A DNA stretch of 45,310 bases from Collinsella bouchesdurhonensis (GTDB lineage Bacteria; Actinomycetota; Coriobacteriia; Coriobacteriales; Coriobacteriaceae). The stretch covers positions 147,247 to 192,556 of the forward strand of contig NZ_LT699738.1 in the NCBI RefSeq assembly GCF_900155365.1, written 5' to 3'. Below are positions 15,901 through 24,749 of the stretch, one piece after another. The notes beneath the pieces are model-generated. The model searched no databases. It was not told where the DNA came from and worked only from the letters and a program-made list of their open reading frames with translations. The stretch's first letter is position 1; each line of letters begins with the position of its first letter. Position numbers and translations under genes: made by a program.

Positions 15901-17109
15901 CTACATGAGCATTCCGGCGCGCTTCTTGACCTTGAGAATACGCATGACCGATTCGTCAATGCGGCTCTCCTCAATCACGCCCTCATTTACCGCCTCGAGC
16001 AGTCCCTGGTATGCGTCCTGCAGGTTCTCGGGCATCAAAACCATATCGCCGCCTGCTTGGATAAAGCGCACAGCAGCATCGGCCGATGCGTAGCGCTGCG
16101 TAACTGCACCCATAACAAATGAGTCAGATATCACTACGTCCCCAAACCCCAGGCGTACGCGGAGCTCGTCGGTAATCATCGTTTTGGAAAGCGATGCCGG
16201 CAAGCCATCTGCCGCCAGATTGGGAGTTTCGATATGCCCCACCATCACGAAGGGGCACCCCGCATCGATTCCCGCTTGGAACGGTTTGTACTCACATGTT
16301 CGAATCTCTTCGGCAGAACGCGAGGAAACGGCGCCGCCGGTATGGGAATCGCCAGCGGTATCGCCATGACCGGGAAAATGCTTTATGCAGGGCATTGTGC
16401 CCGTATCGAGCATCGCCAGGACCTCGGCGGACACCATCTGCGCCACCACGTCGGGATCGGAGGAAAACGCACGGGGCCCGACAACCTCGTTGTGGGAGTT
16501 GGTGAGCACATCTGCAACGGGGGCAAAATCGACATTGAAGCCAATCTCGTGCAGATATTCGCCTATCGTTGCCCCGACATGGGCCGCCTGAGTCTCGTCT
16601 CCCGTTGCCCCCACCTCAGCCATGTTCGGAAAGCGTTGCACCTCGAAATAGCCCGAGTTGGCAACACGCGACACCAGACTGCCGCCCTCCTCGTCCACAG
16701 TTAAAAACGGGGCAATGCCGGCTCCGGACCGTGATGCCATGCTATAGGTGCCCAAAAGAAGGTCTCGCAGCTGCTGGTCCCCCGTAATGTTTTGCGCAAA
16801 GTAACACAGACCGCCCACGGGGATATCCTCGAGAGCTCGCTGCGTAACAGAGCCGGCAACAACCGCTTGAGACACACCAGTAAACTGCTCGGGAGTAACA
16901 AGAAAAAGCTGCGCCACCTTTTGCTCGAGCGTCATGGACTCAAGCTTTTGCTGGACAAGAGGTTTCTGCTCGGTCGACTTAGCTAAGGAAGACGAACCGG
17001 AAAGCCCCGTACTCCGTCCGCCAGAAATGCCGCACGCGCCCAGTCCTGCCGACATCGCGGCAAGGCTCAGCGAAGATATGAGCGCACGACGTGAGACAAA
17101 TGCGTCCAT
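15901..17109 (-). CDS. Family 3 glycoside hydrolase lipoprotein (NagZ-like)
   Basis: 402 residues from ATG 17109 (GAGGGGA six bases upstream). Upstream in-frame starts reach 17355 but lie before the signal peptide. The N-terminus has twin arginines (SRRALISS), a hydrophobic stretch and a lipobox LGAC with Cys26, so it looks like a Tat-exported lipoprotein. The GH3 domain shows the substrate loop KHFPGHGDTAGDSH with the Asp-His pair used for catalysis in NagZ-type enzymes, and the nucleophile Asp in VVISDSFVMGA. Family members remove N-acetylglucosamine or similar beta-linked sugars; being exported, it may act on wall fragments or gut glycans. A 604-base region without genes lies upstream. Confidence 0.88.
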   Translation of the reverse strand: MDAFVSRRALISSLSLAAMSAGLGACGISGGRSTGLSGSSSLAKSTEQKPLVQQKLESMTLEQKVAQLFLVTPEQFTGVSQAVVAGSVTQRALEDIPVGGLCYFAQNITGDQQLRDLLLGTYSMASRSGAGIAPFLTVDEEGGSLVSRVANSGYFEVQRFPNMAEVGATGDETQAAHVGATIGEYLHEIGFNVDFAPVADVLTNSHNEVVGPRAFSSDPDVVAQMVSAEVLAMLDTGTMPCIKHFPGHGDTAGDSHTGGAVSSRSAEEIRTCEYKPFQAGIDAGCPFVMVGHIETPNLAADGLPASLSKTMITDELRVRLGFGDVVISDSFVMGAVTQRYASADAAVRFIQAGGDMVLMPENLQDAYQGLLEAVNEGVIEESRIDESVMRILKVKKRAGMLM

Positions 17110-17443
17110 AGCCGTCCCCTCTCCCCCTGAATGTGACAACACATCAAGCATATTGTCACACCCTCGACTGCACATGGCAACAAACCGGCACGGCGGCAAT
17201 CTTCCGCCCAAGCAGCCCGCGGACTCTATCGTCCAACCTGCAACGCACCGCCCGATGCGCACGGCGGCACCATAAGGATAAAATGCATAAAGATAAGCTG
17301 TGTATGCATAAAAATACGCCCACACGCTCCCCATCGGGAAATATTGCATCCACAACGACTCAAAGTGGTGGAAAACCTAAAAAATGTACGATGAAACAAG
17401 TTCCAATACATCCAAAAGCAGGGCAAGAGACTCTTGAATAAAC

Positions 17444-17458
17444 ATGAACGGTGTTCAT
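17444..17458. promoter_or_regulatory. Operator-like palindrome
   Basis: ATGAAC-GGT-GTTCAT is a perfect inverted repeat. Its inner 13 bases are the same as the palindrome at 37658-37670 in front of the RpiR gene. On the plus strand it fills the spacer between TTGAAT (17433-17438) and TATGCT (17457-17462), which would be typical of a repressor site, but no plus-strand gene follows. Confidence 0.45.
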
Positions 17459-17619
17459 ATGCTGTACGAAACCCTTTGCGCCCCTTAGAGCTTTATACAT
17501 GCAAAATCGACAGCCTTCAATCGTACATATTTTGACTTTTCCACCAAAGCGATGAAAGCAGATGTAAGCATGCGTCCGAAGCGGATTAAAATCACGACCG
17601 GCCCCGCCAAACGCAAAAA

Positions 17620-17650
17620 CGGGCAGCGGGACCCCTGGTCCCACCGCCCG
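17620..17650 (-). terminator. Terminator after the gatD-like gene
   Basis: CGGGC.GCGGGAC and GTCCC.CCGCCCG form a long stem; on the minus strand it ends in GTTTTTGCGTTT. It lies 63 bases after the stop codon at 17714. Confidence 0.85.
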
Positions 17651-17713
17651 AATCCTCTTGATAGCCTCCGCGGGCTCCGTCAACGGCCAACCCGCAAGCA
17701 ACGAAAAGCGCAC

Positions 17714-18463
17714 CTAGTACGCAAGGCCCATTCCAGGCAAGCGGAACGTCTTCAAACGCTCCTCGTACGACGCGCGCACATCCTCCTCAAACGCGAGCGG
17801 AGCATCCTTCTCGCCGATAAGGTCGAGCAGATAACGCGTAAAATCGGGATTGAGCGGCAGCAGCGGGCCGATAAGCCAGGTTGCCATAAGGTTGTTTTTT
17901 CTAAAGCCTTCCTCGCTGGTTTGCTTATTCAGGCCAAAGCCTACCTCATTACGGCAGAACGGCTGCTGACCCGCACCGGCTTCCATCTGAGTGAACTGGA
18001 TTTTGAAGCCCACGACCTTGATAGCCTCATCGCGTTCGGGAGCGTTGAGGTCGCCAATCACCACATCGTGATAACGTGCGGGGATATTGCAGTGCGTCAC
18101 AAAATCGAGAAGGCCCAACGCCGGAGTCTCCGAGCCATCCGGATTTACGATTTTGGTGCCCAAAACCTCCGGAGCGCTACCCGTAAAGAGCATGGGCACA
18201 CCGGCATCAATAAGCTCAACAAGACGTTCGCGATACGGCTGCAGCAACTTGATAGTGTTTACCTGCTGCGCCTCAGACATGCCGCACAGCAAAATCAGCG
18301 AGGGCACGTGCTCGGCAAAATAGGGAACGTCGTCATGCGTCGTCTCGATGAACTCGGCATCGGGCAGACATGCGCGCAGATACATGGCATTGCCATTGTC
18401 CCCTGCCTGGTTTGCGTATTCGGGGTAGAGCACCTCGATGACAGTCTTTGCATTAGCGGACAT
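17714..18463 (-). CDS. gatD: GatD-like (CobB/CobQ-type) protein lacking catalytic Cys and His
   Basis: 249 residues from ATG 18463 (GAGGAGG seven bases upstream). It has the length, the N-terminal landmarks (YPEYANQAGDNGNA) and the late PLLPLNPDF of GatD, the glutaminase half of the MurT/GatD complex that amidates lipid II at D-Glu. It overlaps murT by 11 bases, the standard arrangement. The active site is missing: where the family has CGGYQ, this protein reads GSAPE (Gly95 in place of the nucleophile Cys). Where it has LHGPLL, this one has LIGPLL (Ile198 in place of His). So it should not hydrolyse glutamine. It may be a structural partner or have another function. No frameshift and normal codon use, so it is a maintained gene and not a decaying one. 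Confidence 0.85.
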   Translation of the reverse strand: MSANAKTVIEVLYPEYANQAGDNGNAMYLRACLPDAEFIETTHDDVPYFAEHVPSLILLCGMSEAQQVNTIKLLQPYRERLVELIDAGVPMLFTGSAPEVLGTKIVNPDGSETPALGLLDFVTHCNIPARYHDVVIGDLNAPERDEAIKVVGFKIQFTQMEAGAGQQPFCRNEVGFGLNKQTSEEGFRKNNLMATWLIGPLLPLNPDFTRYLLDLIGEKDAPLAFEEDVRASYEERLKTFRLPGMGLAY

Positions 18464-19895
18464 CAGATGCCTCCTCGATCTTCTTCCCAATAAGCTCGCG
18501 GCTCTTCTCCACGTCGCCACCGTTAAAGATGTCAAATGCCCAGAACACGGAATCAACGCTCATGGGGTCGACCGCCTGAGCAGCCTGTTCGGGCGTCTCG
18601 ACCATGTGAAGCTTTGCGGGGTCGATATTCGCCATACGCAGGCGCGGGAGCAAGTCGAGATTCGTGGCACCCTGAATTACAATCTGCTCGATGCTGGGAT
18701 CGTTGAGATACTCGAAGTCAGTCTGATAGTACCAGCCGATATACTCGGTCTCCTTGGGGTTCGCCGCTTTGTGGGCATCGGCAAGCATCACGATGACTGC
18801 CTTACTACCGGGCTCCTTACGAATCGTATCGAGCGCCACCGACGTCGCCGTGCTGTTCTCGCCCTTGGACGCCACTGCAACCAAGCGCTTGCCACCAACC
18901 GTCTTCTCTGTATAGCGCAGCGCCGTCACGTTGATGCCGCGCTCGAGCGAAGCTGCGATAGCCTCGGCGGAAAGGCCGAGCTCACGCGCAACAACAACCG
19001 TCGAGAAGAGGTTATACAGGTTCGTGATCGAGTAATTGCCAAAGTGATATGTGTGGGTAGGCTCCCCCTCATGGCAGCGCTCACACACGGTAAACGTATG
19101 AGCGTCGCAGTCGAGCGCCACGAGCTCGTAATCGGGCTCGGGGTTAGTGAAACCGCAGCTCTTACAATGCGCGTGACCAAGATGGCGCAGATGGCAGTAG
19201 TCATACTCAAGCTTGCCGCCACACTGAGGACAAGCGGTGAGGTCGCACACAATGCCCTGAGGATCTGACGAGTCATCCTCGAGACGAGCGATGGAATAGT
19301 AAACGCGGTTCGAATTTTGCGGCGCCAGACGGCAGCTGATCATATCGTCTGCATTCAAGATAAGCTTGGTTGCAGGCGAGATGTTTTCACTCATTACAGA
19401 GAAGATGAAGTCGGGGTTGGCATTGCGCGAGAAGGAATCACGATAGAGGTTCGTGACGAGGATGACCTCGGGAACCAGATCGGGCAGCACGGTGCGGAAC
19501 GAAAGCTCGTCGAGCTCCATGACTGCCACGTCGAGCTTCTGACGACCAGAAATGGTGGCATTCTTGATAAGCGTGCTCTCAACGCCGTTGCGAACATTAC
19601 CGCCCGCACGATTATCGATCATCTCGATGCCATTATCGCGCAGCAGGTCGCACAGCAGGTTATTCGTGGTTGTCTTGCCGTTCGTTCCAGAGACGAAGAC
19701 GACGCGCGCAGGCTTGTCGACATCAGCAAGGAACGAAGGATCGATCTTCTCGGCGATAACGCCCGGCATCTGCCCGGCATTGCGGCGCGCGAGCTTAAGC
19801 GCCGAAGCCGCTGCCCTCGACACGGCCATAGCGAGATGGAAACGAGGTCCCTTGGCACCCTTAGTGGCATTGCTCACAGCGGGTTTTCCTTCCAT
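18453..19895 (-). CDS. murT: MurT-like Mur ligase family protein
   Basis: 480 residues. The ATP-binding loop is GTNGKTTT at about 70-77, and the zinc ribbon inserted in the central domain is intact (CPQCGGKLEYDYCH, then HCKSCG). In the C-terminal domain (DUF1727) the usual motifs are changed. Around the usual NPAG motif it reads ASKGENSTATSV, and where MurT proteins have a DGRDVSW-type motif it reads KETEYIGWYYQTDFE. MurT activates the D-Glu carboxyl of lipid II using ATP and receives ammonia from GatD. With a GatD partner lacking its active site, the donor or the substrate may differ. The start is either ATG 19895 or GTG 19877, which has the better-placed GAAGGA. First gene of a two-gene unit. 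Confidence 0.87.
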   Translation of the reverse strand: MEGKPAVSNATKGAKGPRFHLAMAVSRAAASALKLARRNAGQMPGVIAEKIDPSFLADVDKPARVVFVSGTNGKTTTNNLLCDLLRDNGIEMIDNRAGGNVRNGVESTLIKNATISGRQKLDVAVMELDELSFRTVLPDLVPEVILVTNLYRDSFSRNANPDFIFSVMSENISPATKLILNADDMISCRLAPQNSNRVYYSIARLEDDSSDPQGIVCDLTACPQCGGKLEYDYCHLRHLGHAHCKSCGFTNPEPDYELVALDCDAHTFTVCERCHEGEPTHTYHFGNYSITNLYNLFSTVVVARELGLSAEAIAASLERGINVTALRYTEKTVGGKRLVAVASKGENSTATSVALDTIRKEPGSKAVIVMLADAHKAANPKETEYIGWYYQTDFEYLNDPSIEQIVIQGATNLDLLPRLRMANIDPAKLHMVETPEQAAQAVDPMSVDSVFWAFDIFNGGDVEKSRELIGKKIEEASDVR

Positions 19896-20009
19896 GTGAA
19901 GTTCTCAATAACGCGCTTATTATAGCAGCGGCCCTTCGACCTCGAAGAACCCCCATCGTACGAACAGGATGCGCCATCCAAGAGCGCAGATAAGCAACCC
20001 ATAGAACGG

Positions 20010-20051
20010 GAGAGACCCCCGCCGCACGACATGCGGTCGGGGGTCTCTCCA
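20010..20051 (-). terminator. Strong hairpin downstream of PFOR
   Basis: GGAGAGACCCCCG (20010-20022) and CGGGGGTCTCTCC (20039-20051) pair perfectly. A second inner stem is CCGCA/TGCGG. There is no T-run, so it may terminate with help or act as an RNA-stabilising end. It lies 50 bases after the PFOR stop. Confidence 0.6.
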
Positions 20052-20101
20052 TGTCCGAGAACATTCGCCGGGAACGCTCTCAGGTCTTGTAGCAGGAAGC
20101 T

Positions 20102-23100
20102 TTACGCCTCGTTATACACCGTCAGGAGCTTTTGCAGATGAGCATAGCGGTCCATAGCGGCCTGCTCGTTCTCCTTGAAGAGCTCCTCAGCACGCTCCGG
20201 GAAGGAACGGGTGAGGGAGGCATAGCGGGCCTCGTTCATCAGGAACTCCTGATAACCGCCGGCCGGAGCCTTGGAGTCGAGCGAGAACTTCTTGCCGGCA
20301 GGAGCCGCCGGGTTGAAGCGGAAGAGGTTCCAGTAGCCGCAATCCACGGCCTTCTTCATCTCGGCCTGGCAGTTTTGCATGCCGCCCTTCTTGATGGAGT
20401 GCATCTCGCAGGGGCTGTAGCCGATGATGAGGGACGGGCCGTCGTAGGCCTCGGCCTCGTGGATGGCCTTAAGGGTCTGAGCGGGGTTGGCGCCCATGGC
20501 AACCTGTGCCACGTAGACGTAACCGTAGCTCATCTCGATCTCGGCGAGAGACTTCTTCTTGGTGGTCTTGCCCGCAGCAGCGAACTGAGCAACCTGGCCC
20601 AGGTTCGATGCCTTGGAAGCCTGGCCGCCGGTGTTGGAGTAGACCTCGGTGTCAAAGACAAAGACGTTAACGTTGTGGCGGGATGCCAGCACGTGGTCAA
20701 GGCCGCCAAAGCCGATGTCGTAGGCCCAACCGTCGCCGCCGAAGATCCAGAAGGACTTCTTGGTGAGGTAAGCCTTGTCGGCCAGGATGGACTTGGCAAG
20801 ATCGCAGCCGCACTTCTCGAGCTCAGCGACATAGGCGGCAGCGGTGGTCTTGCTGGCCTCGGTGTCGTGGCGAGCGTCGAGCCATGCCTGGGCGGCAGCC
20901 TTCAGCTCGGGAGCGGCGCCGTCAGAGGCAAGAACCTTCTCGGTGTCGGCGACGAGCTTGTTCTGGACTGCCTCGTAACCCACGGCCATACCAAGACCAT
21001 GCTCGGCATTGTCCTCGAACAGGGAGTTATTCCATGCTGGGCCGTGACCGTTCTTGTCCGTGCAGTACGGAGAGGTCGCGGCGGGGTTGCCCCAAATGGA
21101 GGAGCAGCCGGTGGCGTTGGAGATGAACATGCGGTCGCCTGCCACCTGGGTCACCAGGCGAGCATACGCGGTCTCGGCGCAGCCGGCGCAGGAGCCGGAG
21201 AACTCGAGGTAGGGCTGCTTGAACTGGCTGCCCTTGACGTTCGCGGCGATGAGCTCGGGCTTCTCGGAGACATTCTTGACCAGGTAATCCCAAACGGGCT
21301 GCTGGTCGAGCTCGGTCTCGGTGGGAACCATCTCGAGGGCGCCCTTGGGGCAGACCTTCACGCAGTTGGTGCAGCCCATGCAGTCGAGCGGGCTCACAGC
21401 CTGGACGTACTTCATGCCCTTGGCCTTGGGGCCCATGGCATCGATGGCACGGAGCTGCTCGGGCGCGCCGGCAACCTCCTCGTCAGTCAGAGCAAACGGA
21501 CGGATGGTAGCATGCGGGCACACATAAGCGCACTGGTTGCACTGGATGCACTTGGTCTCGTCCCAATGCGGAACCATAACGGCAACGCCGCGCTTCTCGT
21601 ATGCAGAGGCGCCCAGCTCGAACTGGCCGTCAACGCAGCCCATGAAAGCAGAGACGGGCAGCGAGTCGCCGTCCATGCGGTCGATGGGCTCGAGGAGCTC
21701 CTTGACCTGCTTGGCGATGGCGCTCTTCTCCTCGTCGGAAATCTCGACGGGGGCATCCTGAGCGTCTGCCCAGTCGGCAGGAACCTCAAACTTATGGAAG
21801 GCGGTGGCGCCGGCGTCGATAGCCTTATGGTTGGCGTCGACGATAGCCTGGCCCTTCTTCATGTAAGACTTGGTAGCCGCGTCCTTCATGTACTGCAGTG
21901 CGTCCTCGGCAGGCAGGATCTGTGCCAGCGCGAAGAATGCAGACTGCAGCACCGTGTTGGTGCGCTTGCCCATGCCAACCTTGGCAGCCAGGTCGATAGC
22001 GTCGATCAGGTAGACATTGACGCCGTTCTTGGCGATGTAGCGCTTGGCAACAGCGGGAAGATGCTCGGCAAACTCCTCGTCAGACCACTGGCAGTTGACC
22101 AGGAAGGTGCCGCCCGGCTTGACGTCGCGGACCATCTTGAAGCCCTTGACGATGTAGCTGGGGTTATGGCAAGCGACGAAGTCGGCCTTGGTCACATAGT
22201 ACGGGCTGCGGATGGGCGAATCGCCAAAGCGCAGGTGGCTGACGGTCACGCCGCCGGTCTTCTTGGAGTCGTACTGGAAGTAGGCCTGAACGTACTTGTC
22301 GGTGTGGTCGCCGATGATCTTGATGGAGTTCTTGTTGGCGCCCACGGTACCGTCGCCGCCGAGGCCCCAGAACTTGCACTCGATGGTGCCCGGAGCTGCA
22401 GTGTTGGGGGTGTCTTCGGCAAGAGGCAGGGAGAGGTTGGTGACGTCGTCCACGATGCCGACGGTGAACTCGCGCTTGGGCTCGTCCTTCTTGAGCTCCT
22501 CGTAGATAGCGAAGGCAGAAGAGGGAGCGGTATCCTTGGAGCCCAGGCCGTAACGGCCGCCCACCACGGTGAGGTCGGTGCGGCCAGCCTCATAGAGTGC
22601 GGAGACAACGTCCTGGTAGAGAGGCTCGCCAATGGAACCCGGCTCCTTGGTGCGGTCCATGACGGCGATCTTCTTGACGGTCGCGGGGAGCACGTCGACA
22701 AAGTGCTTGATGGAGAACGGACGGAACAGACGGACCTTGACCAGGCCGACCTTCTCACCATGAGCGTTGAGGTAATCGATGACCTCTTCGAGCACGTCGC
22801 AGAAAGAACCCATGCAGACGACGACGCGATCGGCATCCTCGGCGCCATAGTAGTTGAACAGGCCGTAGTCGGTACCGAGCTTCTCGTTGATCTTGCCCAT
22901 GTACTTCTCGACGACAGCGGGCAGCTTGTCGTAGGCGGTGTTGCAGGCCTCACGATGCTGGAAGAAGACGTCGCCGTTCTCGTGGCTGCCGCGAGCGTGC
23001 GGATGCTCAGGGTTCAGCGCGTGATCGCGGAACTCCTGAACAGCCTCCATGTTGCACATGTCCTTGAGGTCCTCGTAGTCCCACATGGCGACTTTCTGGA

Positions 23101-23638
23101 TCTCGTGGCTGGTGCGGAAACCATCGAAGAAGTTGAGGAACGGAACCTTGCCCTCAAGAGCGGCGAGGTGCGCCACCGGGGAGAGGTCCATGACTTCTTG
23201 GACGTTGCCCTCGGCGAGCATGGCAAAGCCGGTCTGACGACACGCCATGACGTCGGAGTGATCGCCAAAGATGTTGAGCGCCTGGGTAGCCACGGTACGA
23301 GCGGACACGTGGAAAACCGAGGGAAGGCCCTCGCCGGCAATCTTGTACATGTTGGGGATCATCAGCAGCAGGCCCTGGGAAGCCGTGTAGGTGGTGGTCA
23401 GCGCACCAGCGCCCAGAGAACCGTGGACGGTACCGGCAGCACCGGCCTCGGACTCCATCTCAACAACGTTAACGGGCGTACCGAAGATGTTCTTCTTGCC
23501 CTGCGCGGCCCACTGGTCGACATGATCGGCCATCGGGCTGGACGGCGTAATGGGATAGATTCCCGCCACCTCGGTGTACGCATACGATACGTATGCGGCG
23601 GCCTCGTTGCCGTCCATAGACTTGAACTTACGCGCCAT
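20102..23638 (-). CDS. nifJ: Pyruvate:ferredoxin (flavodoxin) oxidoreductase
   Basis: 1178 residues from ATG 23638 (GAGGGG upstream), normal for single-chain PFOR. It converts pyruvate and CoA to acetyl-CoA, CO2 and reduced ferredoxin in the cytoplasm. Domains in order: pyrimidine-binding domain I (YAYTEVAGIYPITPSSPMA), domain II and III, two 4Fe-4S clusters (CIQCNQCAYVCP and CMGCTNCVKVCP), and the C-terminal TPP domain with the proximal-cluster cysteines (GSCAGCAETAY) and GDGWAYDIGFGGLDH. A key enzyme of anaerobes. It stands alone, with a probable promoter about 210 bases upstream. The pyruvate made by the KDPG aldolase at 29889-30548 would feed it. Confidence 0.97.
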   Translation of the reverse strand: MARKFKSMDGNEAAAYVSYAYTEVAGIYPITPSSPMADHVDQWAAQGKKNIFGTPVNVVEMESEAGAAGTVHGSLGAGALTTTYTASQGLLLMIPNMYKIAGEGLPSVFHVSARTVATQALNIFGDHSDVMACRQTGFAMLAEGNVQEVMDLSPVAHLAALEGKVPFLNFFDGFRTSHEIQKVAMWDYEDLKDMCNMEAVQEFRDHALNPEHPHARGSHENGDVFFQHREACNTAYDKLPAVVEKYMGKINEKLGTDYGLFNYYGAEDADRVVVCMGSFCDVLEEVIDYLNAHGEKVGLVKVRLFRPFSIKHFVDVLPATVKKIAVMDRTKEPGSIGEPLYQDVVSALYEAGRTDLTVVGGRYGLGSKDTAPSSAFAIYEELKKDEPKREFTVGIVDDVTNLSLPLAEDTPNTAAPGTIECKFWGLGGDGTVGANKNSIKIIGDHTDKYVQAYFQYDSKKTGGVTVSHLRFGDSPIRSPYYVTKADFVACHNPSYIVKGFKMVRDVKPGGTFLVNCQWSDEEFAEHLPAVAKRYIAKNGVNVYLIDAIDLAAKVGMGKRTNTVLQSAFFALAQILPAEDALQYMKDAATKSYMKKGQAIVDANHKAIDAGATAFHKFEVPADWADAQDAPVEISDEEKSAIAKQVKELLEPIDRMDGDSLPVSAFMGCVDGQFELGASAYEKRGVAVMVPHWDETKCIQCNQCAYVCPHATIRPFALTDEEVAGAPEQLRAIDAMGPKAKGMKYVQAVSPLDCMGCTNCVKVCPKGALEMVPTETELDQQPVWDYLVKNVSEKPELIAANVKGSQFKQPYLEFSGSCAGCAETAYARLVTQVAGDRMFISNATGCSSIWGNPAATSPYCTDKNGHGPAWNNSLFEDNAEHGLGMAVGYEAVQNKLVADTEKVLASDGAAPELKAAAQAWLDARHDTEASKTTAAAYVAELEKCGCDLAKSILADKAYLTKKSFWIFGGDGWAYDIGFGGLDHVLASRHNVNVFVFDTEVYSNTGGQASKASNLGQVAQFAAAGKTTKKKSLAEIEMSYGYVYVAQVAMGANPAQTLKAIHEAEAYDGPSLIIGYSPCEMHSIKKGGMQNCQAEMKKAVDCGYWNLFRFNPAAPAGKKFSLDSKAPAGGYQEFLMNEARYASLTRSFPERAEELFKENEQAAMDRYAHLQKLLTVYNEA

Positions 23639-24149
23639 ATACCCCTCTCCTCTCGTTTGGGTGTACATGCTTTCCGAAAGACGGCGCCTTTCGGATGTAG
23701 CCACGTGTCGCAGTGCATCAGGCGATGTGATGCATTGCGCTGGAACCGCAGGTCATTCTACCCATGAACGCGCACTCGATACAGTGCGCCATGCGACGGG
23801 TGACCCCGTCTCTGCCATGGTGAATGCTTCGATTTCACAGGTTGTTCTATTGTACTCCTCAGGGTCGTCTTTCGTTTTCGAAAACCGCAAGCGGCACAGC
23901 GGGAGCTCGGATGGAACGAAGGCACGACTAGCGTCTACGCAACGTCGGCATGTCCGCAGCCGCGCGAGCCCCGTACGCCGCTTGCACGTCGCTCGCACAC
24001 ACGACAGCTCAATCCCGCCTCGCACATTGCCCCGCCGCCCCGCCCGTCGCGACAAAACCCGCGCACAAACGACTTTCCCTCGGGATCTTTCATCAACGAG
24101 GGAAGCGATACCGTATAGGCCGCTGCCCCCACAAAAAGCAAGGTAAAAG
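23639..24149. other. Intergenic region upstream of PFOR
   Basis: 511 bases. The part next to PFOR (23639-23890) is its leader and promoter. The rest (23890-24149) is GC-rich with no gene that has a ribosome-binding site or family resemblance; open frames there are shadows. Confidence 0.6.
23849..23885 (-). promoter_or_regulatory. Probable PFOR promoter with palindrome in the -35 region
   Basis: TACAAT on the minus strand (23849-23854) could be the -10. The perfect 12-base palindrome GTTTTCGAAAAC (23874-23885) covers the expected -35 and could be a binding site for a regulator. The leader would be about 205 bases. No good -35 hexamer is seen. Confidence 0.4.
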
Positions 24150-24746
24150 CTACAGCGTGCGACGGGCCTCGATAGCACGACCGAGCGTAAGCTCGTCGGC
24201 ATACTCCAGGTCGCCGCCCACGGGAAGGCCGCTCGCCAGACGGCTCACCTCGATGCCAAGAGGCTTGATGGTGCGCGCCAAATAGCTCGCCGTGGTCTCG
24301 CCCTCGATATTGGGATTGGTGGCGATAATGACCTCGTGAATATCCTCGGTTCCCAAACGCGCCAGCAGCTCACGGACATGAAGCTGCTCGGGACCGATCT
24401 TGTCCATAGGGCTGATCACGCCGCCGAGCACATGATAAAGACCGTGATAGGACCCTGTGCGCTCGATCGCCGTAACGTCGCGAGGCTCGCCCACCACGCA
24501 GATGCGCGTGGTATCGCGCGTGGAGTCCTCGCAGATGGCACACTCGTCACCCGTGGCATAGTTAAAGCAACGGCTGCAAAAATGCACCTGCTCCTTGACG
24601 GAGAGGATGGCGTCTGCCAGGCGACGCGCCTCCTCAACGTCGGATTCCAACAGGTAATACGCGATGCGCTGAGCCGACTTGGGACCAATGCCCGGAAGTC
24701 TGCCCAGCTCATCAAGAAGAATCTGTAGGCTATGGTCTGCCGTCAT
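24150..24746 (-). CDS. recR: Recombination mediator protein RecR
   Basis: 198 residues, typical length. Acts with RecO and RecF in recombinational repair. Helix-hairpin-helix at the start ([24 protein letters not shown]), C4 zinc finger ([16 protein letters not shown]), then a Toprim domain with [15 protein letters not shown] and [14 protein letters not shown]. The start is three bases from the ybaB stop, so both are one operon, as in many bacteria. The third usual member of this group, dnaX, is not here but at 39061-41523. Confidence 0.97.
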   Translation of the reverse strand: MTADHSLQILLDELGRLPGIGPKSAQRIAYYLLESDVEEARRLADAILSVKEQVHFCSRCFNYATGDECAICEDSTRDTTRICVVGEPRDVTAIERTGSYHGLYHVLGGVISPMDKIGPEQLHVRELLARLGTEDIHEVIIATNPNIEGETTASYLARTIKPLGIEVSRLASGLPVGGDLEYADELTLGRAIEARRTL

Positions 24747-24749
24747 GAT

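Larger units (their letters stand above)
17110..17713. other. Long intergenic region upstream of the GH3 gene
   Basis: 604 bases with no convincing gene. It holds the GH3 leader and promoter region (17110-17450) and the terminator after gatD (17620-17650). The part from 17270 to 17560 is clearly more AT-rich than its surroundings. On the minus strand TTTATGCAT occurs twice at 17281-17315. A 15-base palindrome lies at 17444-17458. Open frames across the region (for example 17360-17713) run through the terminator and have no ribosome-binding site. Confidence 0.6.

Noticed and set aside
17360-17713. Possible 117-residue minus-strand gene after gatD
   Set aside because: It reads through the gatD terminator hairpin, lacks a ribosome-binding site and shows no protein-like composition.
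20132-23767. Open frame of 1211 codons on the plus strand opposite PFOR
   Set aside because: It mirrors the PFOR codon frame, an effect of strong third-position GC bias. Its product has no family resemblance and no ribosome-binding site; PFOR on the other strand is certain.
23753-24202. 149-codon minus-strand frame between PFOR and recR
   Set aside because: No ribosome-binding site, Arg/Cys-rich random composition, overlaps the PFOR promoter and the recR end.
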